The notes under the pieces were generated by a model, which was not told the DNA's origin, did no database searches, and saw only the letters and a list, made by a program, of their open reading frames with translations. A program made the translations under genes and the position numbers. Shown piece by piece: positions 35,995 to 44,933 of a DNA stretch of 64,000 nt (positions within the stretch are counted from its first letter, which is position 1; each line of letters begins with the position of its first letter). This DNA comes from Rhizobium herbae (GTDB lineage: Bacteria; Pseudomonadota; Alphaproteobacteria; Rhizobiales; Rhizobiaceae), in assembly GCF_017873135.1 (NCBI RefSeq), contig NZ_JAGGJV010000006.1:248001-312000 (forward strand), written 5' to 3'.

Positions 35995-37577
35995 CAGGCG
36001 ACCTCTTTGGTCTGCTGGCGACCACCCATCAACAGGCCGATCTCGTCGATATCGACCTTGTCGTTGTCGATCACACCCATGATCTTTCCTTCATAAAGCA
36101 CGGCAATCCTGTCGGAGAGATTGAGCAGTTCCTCCAGTTCCTCCGAAATCAGCACGATGCCGGCACCGGCGTCGCGCAGCTCGACGATGTATTTCAGCAT
36201 TGTGTTGATGGCCCCAACATCCAGCCCGCGGCTCGGATAGGCGGCAACAAGCACCTTGCTGGCAATGCGCATCTCGCGGCGGGCGACAAGACGTTGCTGA
36301 TTGCCGCCCGACAGGTTGCGGATCGGCATGCCGAAATCCGGAACAGCGACGTCGGCGACTTCAGCAATGTCCTTGGCAAGCGTGGTCGCAGCCCCCGGCC
36401 TATAGAGGCCTGCCGTGGTGACGGGCGGCTTCTTGTACTCGCGCATGACGGCATTGACGGTGACGCTGAGCGCCGGTGCCAGGCCGCTGTGCAGCCGGTC
36501 TTCCGGAATGTGGCCTATACCCATCTCGACGAATTCGGCGGCATTGGCGTGTGCAACCGGCTTGCCGTCGATGAGGATCTGGCCGGAGGAGGGCGCGCGG
36601 ATACCCGTCAGTACCTGGCTCAACTCCCGCTGGCCGTTGCCTGCGACCCCGGCGATGCCGATGATTTCCCCGGCAAACACGTCGAGCGTCACGCCGTGCA
36701 GGGCGGAAAGCCCGGTTTCACCCAGCGCCGAAACAGTGTCGAGACGCAGCACGGGGTCCTTGGAAATCGGCGCTGCCCCCACCGGGCGCTGGCGCATGTC
36801 GGCCAGCACGATGTCGCGGCCGACCATCTGTTTGGCCAGCGAACGCGGATTGCAGTCCGCCGCTTGCTCGGTGGCGATCTTGCGGCCACCGCGCAGGATG
36901 GTGATGCGGTCGGAGATTTCCAGCACCTCGTCCAGCTTGTGGCTGATGAAGATGACGGCGTTGCCGCGGTTGCGGAACTCGCGCAGCGCCTTGAACAGTT
37001 CGCGCGCCTCGGCGGGCGTCAGCACGGCGGTGGGTTCGTCGAGGATCAGCACACGCGCCTCGCGGGCCAGCACCCGCAGGATTTCGACGCGCTGCTGTTC
37101 GCCGGTCGAAAGCTCGTTGATGCGGGCGCCGGGGCGGACTTGCAGATTGAATTTCGCGGCTAGCTCGGCCGTGCGGGCTTCCAGTTTCTGGGCGGAAGCG
37201 CGCTTCGGCGTCTTGTCCCAGCCGAGGTGGATGTTTTCAGCGACCGTGAACGCCTGCACCAGCTTGAAATGCTGATGCACCATGCCGATGCCAGCGGCGA
37301 TCGCATCAAGCGGCGAGGCGAATTCCTTGGCATAGCCATCGATGATGATCTCGCCGGCATTGGGCCGGTAGATGCCGGTGAGGATGTTCATCAGCGTCGA
37401 TTTGCCGGCGCCGTTCTCCCCGAGAAGCGCATGGATCTCGCCGGGCATGACGTCGAGGTCGACATCATGGTTGGCGATGACGCCGGGAAAGTATTTGGCG
37501 ATGCCTTTCAGTTGAACGAGCGGTGGCGTTCCCGGCGGAAGAGGGAGGCTCGGCGTGGTATCATTCATCGAAGGCAT
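35994..37577 (-). CDS. Nucleoside/BMP-type ABC importer ATPase with two ABC domains
   Basis: 527 residues, a tandem ATPase as in ribose/nucleoside importers. Domain 1: Walker A GENGAGKST, signature LSTGEQQRVEILRVL, Walker B VLILDEPTAVLTP. Domain 2: the Walker A is degenerate (GVAGNGQRE), signature NLSGGNQQRLVARREM, and VLVAAYPSRGLDVGA in place of the classical Walker B, as is normal for this family. ATG 37577 or 37568 are both possible. It follows the binding-protein gene across a stem-loop. Confidence 0.9.
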   Translation of the reverse strand: MPSMNDTTPSLPLPPGTPPLVQLKGIAKYFPGVIANHDVDLDVMPGEIHALLGENGAGKSTLMNILTGIYRPNAGEIIIDGYAKEFASPLDAIAAGIGMVHQHFKLVQAFTVAENIHLGWDKTPKRASAQKLEARTAELAAKFNLQVRPGARINELSTGEQQRVEILRVLAREARVLILDEPTAVLTPAEARELFKALREFRNRGNAVIFISHKLDEVLEISDRITILRGGRKIATEQAADCNPRSLAKQMVGRDIVLADMRQRPVGAAPISKDPVLRLDTVSALGETGLSALHGVTLDVFAGEIIGIAGVAGNGQRELSQVLTGIRAPSSGQILIDGKPVAHANAAEFVEMGIGHIPEDRLHSGLAPALSVTVNAVMREYKKPPVTTAGLYRPGAATTLAKDIAEVADVAVPDFGMPIRNLSGGNQQRLVARREMRIASKVLVAAYPSRGLDVGAINTMLKYIVELRDAGAGIVLISEELEELLNLSDRIAVLYEGKIMGVIDNDKVDIDEIGLLMGGRQQTKEVA

Positions 37578-37625
37578 CCGGCTGCGTGCGACGCGCTGGT
37601 CAGGGCGCTGTCTGGATAGTCAGAT

Positions 37626-37650
37626 GAGGGCGGCGGCGTCCGCCACCCTC
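37626..37650 (-). promoter_or_regulatory. Stem-loop between binding-protein and ATPase genes
   Basis: GAGGG-C-GGCGG (37626-37636), loop CGT, CCGCC-A-CCCTC (37640-37650): 11 positions with one C/A mismatch. Transcribed from the minus strand it lies about 20 bases after the BMP binding-protein stop and about 50 bases before the ATPase start. It is the third binding-protein/membrane-gene stem-loop in this window. Confidence 0.6.
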
Positions 37651-37668
37651 AATGCTGGAACGATCGGC

Positions 37669-38793
37669 CTAGCTCGTCAGGCCGCTGACGCCTTCGACCG
37701 ACCAATCCCAGGTGTAGAGTTCCGTGTCGGTCATCTTCTGGTCCTTGGCGATGCGGACGGTGCCGGTCGAATCCTTGATCTCGCCGGTGAAGGGCGACCA
37801 GCCGCCGACGATCTTGTCGCGGACGGCATCGGCTGCCTTGGCGACATCGGCCGGAACCTTCGCGCCCCAGACATCGCGATCGACGCCCGAGCCCATCTGC
37901 AGCAAGGTCTCGCTCGGCGACCATGTACCGGCCAGACGCTTGCCGACCTGATCGACGTAGAACTTCTTGAAGTCGATGATGACTGAAGAGACGTAAGAGT
38001 TCGGGCCGTAGCGGCGGATGTCGGTGTTCCACATCGCAGCCCAGACGCCACGCTGTTCGGCGACCTGCAGGTAGCCGGCCTCGTCCATGATGCCGAAGAG
38101 GAAGTCGCAGCCGTTGTCGATCAGCGCCGTGCCGGCCTGGGTGGCGGCCTGCGGATCGAACCAGGAGTTGATGGCGATGGTTTGCAGTGTGGCAGCCGGG
38201 TTGACCGAGCGGGCGCCCATCAGGAAGGCGTTGGTGCTGCAGAACACGGATGCGACCGGGAAGGACGCGACATAGCCGAGTTTGCCGGTCTTGGACAGAT
38301 GTCCGGCGGCAACGCCGATGACATAGGTCGGGTACCAGTGCGCCAGATAGTACCAGCCGAGATTGTCCATCACCTGATGACCATCGCATTCCATGAAGGC
38401 GACTTCCGGCGCGCGCTTGACGACTTCATGCAGGAAGTCGCCCGTCGACGATGTGTCGAAGATCATGTTGGCGCCTTCCGAGACGAACTGGCGATAGGTG
38501 CGCGTCGCGTCGGCGGAATAGGGAACGTTCTCGACCTCGATGACCTTCTTCAGCTTCGGAAAGGCTTCCTTGACGGCGAGCAGGCCTTGATGATGGCTCC
38601 AGGTCCAGCCTTCATCGGTGATCGGGCCGACATGGCCGAAGCCGATGACGGCGTCCTCTTCGGCAACGGCTGGCAAGGTGGCAGCCGATGCCGTGCCGGC
38701 CCGGAACAGGCCGGCGGGCAATGCAAGTGCTGCGGCACCGGCAGCGCTCATGTTCAGGAAGCCGCGGCGGGACAATGTGCGCAGGTCGATCAT
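37669..38793 (-). CDS. BMP-family periplasmic binding protein (purine/nucleoside type), Tat-exported
   Basis: 374 residues from ATG 38793, chosen because AAGGGGAA lies just upstream. A twin-arginine signal is present (LSRRGFLNMSAAGAAALAL, cleavage about SAATLP). The mature part is a Bmp/PnrA-type protein: VIGFGHVGPITDEGWTWSHHQG, NMIFDTSSTGDFLHEVVKRAPEVAFMECDG, KLGYVASFPVASVF. BMP proteins bind nucleosides and related purines. It is the first gene of the minus-strand operon ending in guaD and probably defines its substrate class. Confidence 0.9.
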   Translation of the reverse strand: MIDLRTLSRRGFLNMSAAGAAALALPAGLFRAGTASAATLPAVAEEDAVIGFGHVGPITDEGWTWSHHQGLLAVKEAFPKLKKVIEVENVPYSADATRTYRQFVSEGANMIFDTSSTGDFLHEVVKRAPEVAFMECDGHQVMDNLGWYYLAHWYPTYVIGVAAGHLSKTGKLGYVASFPVASVFCSTNAFLMGARSVNPAATLQTIAINSWFDPQAATQAGTALIDNGCDFLFGIMDEAGYLQVAEQRGVWAAMWNTDIRRYGPNSYVSSVIIDFKKFYVDQVGKRLAGTWSPSETLLQMGSGVDRDVWGAKVPADVAKAADAVRDKIVGGWSPFTGEIKDSTGTVRIAKDQKMTDTELYTWDWSVEGVSGLTS

Positions 38794-39344
38794 GTATTCC
38801 CCTTTTGATTGTTGACGGCGGTGACTGGCAGCCGGATGATCCGGTTTGCCGCCAATGCCGCTTTTGGATACCGTGAATTGGCAACGCAACAATTGTGCCA
38901 AGCCGCCTCGTCGGGAACGAAGCGAGATGCTTGGCCAATGACAGCTCAAGAGGCGCCTGTCCTGCGCGAGCCAGAAGACCGGTCAAAACGACGGCGTATG
39001 GCGAAGGCATTGGCAGTGCGACGTGACAGCTGAGGCGCAAAGTGCCGCTTCTGACCCCCGATCCGGCCAGCGCGAAAACTGTTTCAGATGCCCGGTGTTC
39101 GCAATAGAGCGTATTTTACGATGATTGCAGTGCGAAAAACGCAACACTTGACGACGCGATTTTCATGGGCGTAAAACCCGCAAGCATACTTCATGCACAA
39201 TTTAAGTGCATGGGTAAAATTTGTGCGATTTGGGTATTTTTTGAGCTGGAAGTGATGTTTTGAGGCAGTTTTCGCAGTTTGAACGGGCCGGTGACGGCGG
39301 CGTCGCGCCTTTCGAGCGGATTGCTGACGCCCGAGGCTGTTCGC
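38794..39344. promoter_or_regulatory. Divergent control region of the purine island
   Basis: 551 bases without a gene between the two divergent operons. Two dyads stand out. TTGGCA (38878-38883) and TGCCAA (38896-38901) have a 12-base spacer that includes the palindrome ACAATTGT; they lie about 85 bases upstream of the binding-protein ATG. TGCG-AAAAA-CGCA (39131-39143) is a T-N11-A LysR-type site matching one at 43740. The stretch 39100-39250 is AT-richer than its surroundings, as promoters often are. I could not fix a -35/-10 pair. Confidence 0.55.
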
Positions 39345-39581
39345 ATGAATGAAAAAGCCCGCCTTGTCTTCACGGGGCATCTGTACCCCGAGGCCTTTGT
39401 CGAGTTCGCCCGTCACCGCGCCCGCCGTCTCGACATCGTTCTGGATATTGCAAGCGCGGATGGAGAGGCGGTGAACGTCACTGTCGAAGGGCCGGTCGAT
39501 CTGCTTGATGCCTTCGAAATGGCCTGCAGCCTCGGCCCCTATGATTGTCTTGTCTTGGATGTGGTTCGCACCGCCGCCTGA
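39345..39581 (+). CDS. Acylphosphatase-like small protein lacking the catalytic signature
   Basis: 78 residues from ATG 39345 (GAGG 8 bases upstream). The sequence runs ARLVFTGHLYPEAFVEFARH, RARRLDIVLDIASADGEAV, NVTVEGPVDLLDAFEMACSL, GPYDCLVLDV, and lines up over its length with acylphosphatase (compare acyP at 25831). But the phosphate loop GRVQGVGFR is replaced by GHLYPEAFVE, so the catalytic Arg is missing. It ends 27 bases before the Rieske gene. I infer a non-catalytic role, perhaps a structural part of the oxygenase. The assignment rests on eye alignment. Confidence 0.6.
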   Translation: MNEKARLVFTGHLYPEAFVEFARHRARRLDIVLDIASADGEAVNVTVEGPVDLLDAFEMACSLGPYDCLVLDVVRTAA

Positions 39582-39608
39582 TGGGTGACGGCGAAACGGG
39601 AGTTGAAA

Positions 39609-40349
39609 ATGACTACGGGAAACATGTGGCAACCGGTCAGCCTGTCCCATTCGATCGAAACCGCCACATCGGCGGGAACACGGCTGTCGGGTGAAGATCT
39701 GGTGGTCTGGCGCGACAACAGCGGCATCGCCCATGTCTGGGAGGATCGCTGTCCGCACAGGGGCATGCGCCTGAGCTTCGGCTTCGTGCGCGGCGATCAC
39801 ATCGCCTGTCTCTATCACGGCTGGCAGTATGATACCGGCGGCCAGTGCCAGTACATTCCAGCCCATCCCGATCTCGAGGTTCCAAAGACCATCAAGGTCC
39901 CGGTCTATCTGACCGAGGAGCGGGCAGGCATGATCTGGACGACGCTGGCGGCGGATGCCGGACCCTTGACGGTGCCGGCAGACGAGACCGGAACGGTTCC
40001 CGTTCAAAGCCTCTATGTCGACTGTTCGGCGGACGCTGTCATTGCCGTGCTTGAGAGCATGACGCTTGCGCCCTTCTCGGCGGGACGCGATGCCGAAACG
40101 ACGATTTCTGCCGTCAACCCATCGCTCTACGCGGTATCGTCCGGGCAGGACCGTCTGCTGATCGGCATCCAGACCATCACGGATGAGCGGACGGCCTTGC
40201 ACGTGGTGATCTCCGGCCTGCCGGAAGTCTACGAGGGCGGCGGGCAGGCTCACTTTCTCTCCTGGGCTCTCGATCTGCGCTACCGCATCGAGAATCCACC
40301 GAAGAAGACCTTCGCCGTATCCTCGCGTGCCGTTGCGGAGGTGCTGTGA
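39609..40349 (+). CDS. Stand-alone Rieske [2Fe-2S] protein of a split oxygenase
   Basis: 246 residues from ATG 39609 (GGGAG 6 bases upstream; a GTG at 39585 lacks a site). The complete Rieske motif is present: C48-P-H50 (CPHRG) and C67-L-Y-H70 (CLYHGWQYD). Residues about 76-110 continue as in oxygenase alpha subunits (IPAHPDLEVPKTIKVPVYL, then GMIWTTLA). The remaining about 130 residues lack the D-x-x-H-x4-H iron site, so it cannot be an oxygenase alone. It complements the Rieske-less catalytic proteins at 31696 and 47945. The GST-like gene overlaps its stop. Confidence 0.88.
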   Translation: MTTGNMWQPVSLSHSIETATSAGTRLSGEDLVVWRDNSGIAHVWEDRCPHRGMRLSFGFVRGDHIACLYHGWQYDTGGQCQYIPAHPDLEVPKTIKVPVYLTEERAGMIWTTLAADAGPLTVPADETGTVPVQSLYVDCSADAVIAVLESMTLAPFSAGRDAETTISAVNPSLYAVSSGQDRLLIGIQTITDERTALHVVISGLPEVYEGGGQAHFLSWALDLRYRIENPPKKTFAVSSRAVAEVL

Positions 40350-40981
40350 TGGCTGCGCTGACGCTGTACAATTACGAACTGGACGAAAGCTGCTACAAGG
40401 TCCGCCTCGGGCTTTCGATGCTCGGCCTCACATGGGAGACGATCGCTGTCGACGTCTTTCCGGGCAAGGAACAGACGACACCCGCGTTCCTCGCCATGAA
40501 CCCGGCCGGCCGGCTGCCGATCCTCAAGGACAGCCATCTCGTTCTCTCCGGCACGGAGGCGATCCTCGCCCATCTCGCCAAAACCCATGATGCCACCGGA
40601 AAGTGGCTGCCTGAGAGCGGCGCGGCCTTTGCGCTGGTCATGCAATGGCTGAACTTCTCCGCCCGCGATCTCGACGCGACGATCGCTGCCCGCCAGCATT
40701 CGCTGTTCGACGCGCCGGGCGACGAGACGGCCTTGCGCGCAGCGTCCGCCAAAGCCCTGCGGGTGATGGACGATCATATGACTGCGCGGGGTTTTGAAGG
40801 CGCGGACTGGTTCGTCGGCTCCGGTGCCACGATTGCCGATATCGCCCTGTTTCCGGCCTTCGCGCTGTCCCGCGATTTCGGCATCGATCACGATGAATAC
40901 CCGGCGCTTCGGCGCTGGGCGCGAAAATTCCGGACGATCAAGGGCTTCATGACCATGCCGGGCATTCCTGACTATCATTGA
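40349..40981 (+). CDS. GST-like protein coupled to the Rieske gene
   Basis: 210 residues. ATG 40349 overlaps the Rieske stop by one base. The thioredoxin-like N-terminal half ([20 protein letters not shown], then the cis-Pro [11 protein letters not shown] and [12 protein letters not shown]) and the helical C-terminal half ([13 protein letters not shown]) define a glutathione S-transferase fold. A GST-like protein, NdmE, is required for the NdmC/NdmD N7-demethylase of Pseudomonas putida CBB5 as a structural partner. Here too a GST sits next to Rieske parts. Whether it conjugates glutathione is unknown. Confidence 0.85.
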   Translation: MAALTLYNYELDESCYKVRLGLSMLGLTWETIAVDVFPGKEQTTPAFLAMNPAGRLPILKDSHLVLSGTEAILAHLAKTHDATGKWLPESGAAFALVMQWLNFSARDLDATIAARQHSLFDAPGDETALRAASAKALRVMDDHMTARGFEGADWFVGSGATIADIALFPAFALSRDFGIDHDEYPALRRWARKFRTIKGFMTMPGIPDYH

Positions 40982-41010
40982 AGCAGAATGTAAAACGAGG
41001 GAGTGATCCG

Positions 41011-42810
41011 ATGAGCGCGTTGACCCGATTTTCCGTAAAGCCATTGTCGACGATGACCCGCCGGCTCGCCGATGTCGCCTTCGGGCGGAGCGAGCCGGAT
41101 CTGGTGATCAAGGGTGCCCGCGTGCTCTCGACCTATTCGGAGCGCATCCTGCCGGACCGGGAGATCTGGCTGTCGGGCGGGCGCATCGCGGCAGTGAAGC
41201 CGGCTGGAACGCACAAGGGCTCGGCGAAAAGCTACGACGCCAGGGGCGGCATCATCGCGCCCGGCCTGGTCGACCCGCATATCCACATCGAATCCTCGAT
41301 GGTGACCGCCTGCGCCTATGCCGAGGCGGCTCTTCTCAACGGCACGACGACGATCTTCTGCGACAGCCATGAAATCGGCAACGTCATGGACGTGGCCGGT
41401 GTCGAGGCGATGCTGGAAGATGCACGCATGGCGCCGCTGTCGATCTTCCTGACCGTGCCGAGTACGGTGCCGGCAACCTCGCCTCAGCTCGAAACGGCCG
41501 GTGGCGATCTGACCGCGGCGAAGATCGCGGCGCTCTTCGACAAATGGCCGGAAGCCGTCGCGCTCGGTGAAAAGATGGATTTCGTCCAGGTGGCGATGGG
41601 CGACGAGCGAAGCCATGCGATCCTTGCCGCGGCGCTGGAACGCGGGCGTCCGGTCTCGGGCCATGTCTACGGCCGCGAGTTCGTTTCGGCATACGCAGCA
41701 TCCGGCGTCACCGACACCCATGAAGCCATCGATCGCGAGATTGCCGACGATATGCTGGAGGCCGGCATCTGGCTGTTTCTGCGCGGCGGCCCGCCGACGA
41801 CGCCATGGCACAGCCTGCCGGAAGCGATCAAGACGATCACCGAGCTTGGCTCCTCGCACAAGCGCATCGCTGTTTGTACCGACGACCGCGACGCCGACGA
41901 CCTGATGATGTTCGGCCTCGACTGGGTGACCCGAGAGGCGATGAAAGCGGGCATGAGACCGGAGCAGGCCTGGGCCATGGGCTCGCTGCACGGCGCCACC
42001 CGTTTCGGCATGGAAGGCGATATCGGCGGTCTGGGCGGCGGGCGCCGGGCCGATCTCGTCCTGCTCGATGACGCCTTCAAGCCGGTCAACACATGGTACG
42101 GCGGCGAGCTGGTTGTCGAGGGCGGCAAGATCACCCCGTTGCTCGATCAGGCGCTATCGACACGCTACCAATACCCGCAAGCCGCCTATCATACGGTCAA
42201 GTTGCCGAAGAACATCAAACTGACGCCCGATCTGCCAACCGAAAAGGTGATCGCCCACACCATCAAGACGGAGCTGCCGGGCATCACGCTCGGCCATGTC
42301 ACAGTCACGCTGGAGCCGGCCAATGACTGGCAGGCGCATTTCGAACGCCACGGCCTCTGCTTCGTCACCGTCGTCGAGCGGCATGCGAAGTCGCCCGGCA
42401 ATGTCGCGCATGGGCTTCTGACCAGTTTCAACCTGAAGCAGGGAGCGGTTGCTTCCTCGGTCGGTCATGACAGCCACAACATCATCATCGCCGGCACCAA
42501 CGAGGCCGATATGCACGTCGCGCTGCGGGCACTGGAAGAAACGCAGGGCGGTGCCTGCGTCGTCATGGATGGCAAGGTCACCGCAATGGTGCCGCTGCCG
42601 ATCGCCGGGCTGCTCTCAGACAAGCGTGTCACGGAGGTTGCTGCAGAGGTGCGGGCGCTGAAGGTCGAGTGGGAGAAGGCCGGTTGCTCTATCCCCTATA
42701 TGGGTTTCAACTTGATCCCGCTCTCGGTCATCCCGGAAATCCGCATCACCGACAAGGGGCTGGTGCTGGTGCCCGAAATGGAGATCGTGCCGCTGTTCGA
42801 GGTGGCCTGA
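41011..42810 (+). CDS. ade: Adenine deaminase
   Basis: 599 residues from ATG 41011 (GAGGGAG upstream; an earlier TTG at 40978 would overlap the GST gene). Ade-type amidohydrolase signatures: [52 protein letters not shown] ([10 protein letters not shown]), [11 protein letters not shown], and the C-terminal [20 protein letters not shown]. It converts adenine to hypoxanthine. It supports purine breakdown as the theme of this operon. Confidence 0.92.
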   Translation: MSALTRFSVKPLSTMTRRLADVAFGRSEPDLVIKGARVLSTYSERILPDREIWLSGGRIAAVKPAGTHKGSAKSYDARGGIIAPGLVDPHIHIESSMVTACAYAEAALLNGTTTIFCDSHEIGNVMDVAGVEAMLEDARMAPLSIFLTVPSTVPATSPQLETAGGDLTAAKIAALFDKWPEAVALGEKMDFVQVAMGDERSHAILAAALERGRPVSGHVYGREFVSAYAASGVTDTHEAIDREIADDMLEAGIWLFLRGGPPTTPWHSLPEAIKTITELGSSHKRIAVCTDDRDADDLMMFGLDWVTREAMKAGMRPEQAWAMGSLHGATRFGMEGDIGGLGGGRRADLVLLDDAFKPVNTWYGGELVVEGGKITPLLDQALSTRYQYPQAAYHTVKLPKNIKLTPDLPTEKVIAHTIKTELPGITLGHVTVTLEPANDWQAHFERHGLCFVTVVERHAKSPGNVAHGLLTSFNLKQGAVASSVGHDSHNIIIAGTNEADMHVALRALEETQGGACVVMDGKVTAMVPLPIAGLLSDKRVTEVAAEVRALKVEWEKAGCSIPYMGFNLIPLSVIPEIRITDKGLVLVPEMEIVPLFEVA

Positions 42811-42813
42811 TCC

Positions 42814-43734
42814 ATGGACCCTTACCGGCTCGGCCTTGTCGCGACCCGCATCCACTATTTCCAGCTCGTCGCGCGGCTCGGCTCGATCCGGCAGGCAGCG
42901 CTGGCGCTGAATGCCGCGCCGTCGTCGATCAGCCGCGTTATCAAGCAGCTGGAGGATGAACTCGGCACGCCGCTGTTCGAGCGCATCCGCCAGCGCCTGA
43001 AGCTCACCAGCGCGGGCGAACTGATGCTCTATCACGCCCGCGTTTCGACCGCGGAACTCAACCGCGCCTGGTCGGAGATCAACGATCTGCACGGCCTGCA
43101 TCGCGGCACGGTCTCCGTTGCCGTCATTGAAAGCGTCGCCCGTGGCCTGATGCCCAGAGCGCTCTCCGATTTCTGGGCGAAACATCCCGAGATCACCGTC
43201 GATGTGAAAGTGATGGGCTCGCAGCAGGTTTGCGACGCGGTGGCCGAGGGCGATTGCGATCTGGCGCTGACCTTCGACGTGCGCGTGCCTCGCAATGTCC
43301 GGCGCATCGCATCCGTCACCCTGCCGCTGGGTGTTCTGGCACTGCCCGGCAGCCGTTTTGCGGACAGGAAGGAACTGAAGCTGTTCGATCTTGCCGGCGA
43401 ACGGGTGATCATGTCGGATGCCAGCCTCATGCTCGGCAATTCCGTGGAGGAAGCTTTCAGCCGTTCTCTTGTCGAGTTGAACCGTCGCTCACGCACCAAC
43501 TCGATCGGTCTGATGGTCGATCTGGCGAAACTCGGTCTGGGCACCGTGTTGCAGACACGGGTCGGTATCGAGCAGGAAATGGCTGAGGGCGCGCTGCTGT
43601 TCGTGCCGCTGCGCGATCCGAAGATCAATCCGCGCCGCCTGATGCTGCTGTCGCGTTCGGCCAAGGAGATGTCTGACGCCGCGACCGCCTTCGGAACCCT
43701 GCTGGCGCAGGCGATCGACGGGTTGCAGCACTGA
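42814..43734 (+). CDS. LysR-family regulator of the purine island
   Basis: 306 residues from ATG 42814, three bases after ade. The N-terminal HTH is YFQLVARLGSIRQAALALNAAPSSISRVIKQLEDELGTPLFER, followed by a LysR substrate-binding domain. It stands between the Rieske/ade genes and the TPP-enzyme operon. T-N11-A sites of nearly the same sequence occur upstream of both the 39345 operon and 43828, and I propose these as its targets. The inducer is unknown. Confidence 0.9.
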   Translation: MDPYRLGLVATRIHYFQLVARLGSIRQAALALNAAPSSISRVIKQLEDELGTPLFERIRQRLKLTSAGELMLYHARVSTAELNRAWSEINDLHGLHRGTVSVAVIESVARGLMPRALSDFWAKHPEITVDVKVMGSQQVCDAVAEGDCDLALTFDVRVPRNVRRIASVTLPLGVLALPGSRFADRKELKLFDLAGERVIMSDASLMLGNSVEEAFSRSLVELNRRSRTNSIGLMVDLAKLGLGTVLQTRVGIEQEMAEGALLFVPLRDPKINPRRLMLLSRSAKEMSDAATAFGTLLAQAIDGLQH

Positions 43735-43739
43735 CATGT

Positions 43740-43752
43740 TGCGTTTTGCGCA
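43740..43752 (+). promoter_or_regulatory. LysR-type T-N11-A dyad upstream of the TPP-enzyme operon
   Basis: TGCG-TTTTG-CGCA, perfect 4-bp arms in T-N11-A form, preceded by TGT. The region TGTTGCGTTTTGCGCA is nearly identical to the complement of 39131-39146 (TGTTGCGTTTTTCGCA). It lies 76 bases before the ATG at 43828 and 6 bases after the LysR gene. Confidence 0.6.
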
Positions 43753-43827
43753 TCATTTGCGTCAGGAAATAGCCGCTATTCGAAACAGTTCTCGCCTGCG
43801 AAAGTCCGGTTGCGAAGAGGGAAATTC

Positions 43828-44328
43828 ATGAAGCAGAGTGCAGTGGACGCGGTGATCCGCGGTTTGAAGAGGGCGGGGGTCAGCGTCGTCTGCTACCTGC
43901 CGGATTCGCTTTTCAAGGAACTCTATCCGGCGCTCGATGCCGACCCGGATATCCGCACCATAAGGGTGACCAACGAGGGCGAGGGCGCTGCCATCTGTGG
44001 CGGCGTCTTCCTGTCGGGCAAGAAGGCGGCGCTGGTGATGGAAAATTCCGGTCTTCGCGCCTCTGTCGAGCCCTTGGCTCGCATGGGGCTTGGCGCCGGC
44101 ATTCCGGTCGTCATGCTGATGAGCTATCGCGGTGAACTCGGCGAAAACAACTGGTGGGCCATTCCGCACGGTATCACCATGGAACCGGTGCTGAATGCGC
44201 TGCGTATTCCCTATTCCGTCGTGCGCGAGGAAGACAGGATCGAGCGCGCCATCACGGATGCCTATGCCTGGTCCTATGCCTCCTATTATCATTCGGCCGT
44301 GGCGCTCGGCGGCGAGGTGGTGCGATGA
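43828..44328 (+). CDS. TPP-dependent decarboxylase, alpha subunit (sulfopyruvate/phosphonopyruvate decarboxylase type)
   Basis: 166 residues from ATG 43828 (GAGGGAA upstream). The fold is the pyrimidine-binding half of TPP enzymes as in ComD: VCYLPDSLFKELYPAL, RVTNEGEGAAICGGVFLSGKKAALVMENSG (the conserved Glu of the NEGEG segment activates TPP), MSYRGELGE. It pairs with the next gene, whose ATG overlaps its stop. It should decarboxylate a 2-oxo acid to an aldehyde. Substrate unknown; the aldehyde dehydrogenase at the operon end could take the product. Confidence 0.85.
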   Translation: MKQSAVDAVIRGLKRAGVSVVCYLPDSLFKELYPALDADPDIRTIRVTNEGEGAAICGGVFLSGKKAALVMENSGLRASVEPLARMGLGAGIPVVMLMSYRGELGENNWWAIPHGITMEPVLNALRIPYSVVREEDRIERAITDAYAWSYASYYHSAVALGGEVVR

Positions 44329-44933
44329 AGCGTTTCGATTGCATGAAGGCTCTGTCTGCCCGCCTCAAGGACGAACTTGTGATCCTCTCGCTCGGCGCCA
44401 GCGTCGACGAATGGTACAACGCAGCACCCCATATGCGTGCCGCCAGCCTGTTTCAGCAGCAGCTCGGCTGTGTCACCCCGCAGGCGTTCGGGCTCGCCGC
44501 CGGCCTGCCGCACCGGCGCATCATCTCGCTCGATACCGATGGTGGCATGATGTTCAATCTCGGCATCCTCGCCACGCTTGGCAACGAGCAGCCGAAGAAC
44601 CTGTTCGTCGTCGTCTGGGACAATGAATGCTACCAGTCGATCGGCGGCCCGCCGACCCATACCGCCTCCGGCCGCGTGGATATCGCCGCCATCGCCCGGG
44701 GCGCCGGCGTCGACAATGCCTTTACCGCCCGCACGCTGGAAGAGTTCGATGCTCATTGCGCTGCGGGTCTTGCAGCCGACGTGCCTTACGTCGTCGTCGC
44801 CAAGGTCGCGGGAACGGTTCAGCCGGATATCAAGCGCAAGCACAGCGACGGCCGCGAGGACAAGTACATCTTCGTGCGACACGTCGAGGCCACCGAAGGC
44901 ATCGTCATCATGGGGCCGAGCGAACACAATTGA
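44325..44933 (+). CDS. TPP-dependent decarboxylase, beta subunit (ComE-like)
   Basis: 202 residues. It carries the diphosphate-binding half of the enzyme: ISLDTDGGMMFNLGILATLG with Asn-containing WDNECYQSIGG, the Mg-TPP motif. ATG 44325 overlaps the alpha-subunit stop by 4 bases, and its stop overlaps the GMC oxidoreductase ATG by one base. The two short subunits correspond to the halves of one long decarboxylase polypeptide elsewhere, as in sulfopyruvate decarboxylase. Confidence 0.85.
   Translation: MKRFDCMKALSARLKDELVILSLGASVDEWYNAAPHMRAASLFQQQLGCVTPQAFGLAAGLPHRRIISLDTDGGMMFNLGILATLGNEQPKNLFVVVWDNECYQSIGGPPTHTASGRVDIAAIARGAGVDNAFTARTLEEFDAHCAAGLAADVPYVVVAKVAGTVQPDIKRKHSDGREDKYIFVRHVEATEGIVIMGPSEHN

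Noticed and set aside
39609-40349. Calling the Rieske protein a complete ring-hydroxylating oxygenase alpha subunit
   Set aside because: It is 246 residues, against about 340-450, and lacks the D-x-x-H-x4-H iron site. It cannot carry out oxygenation alone.
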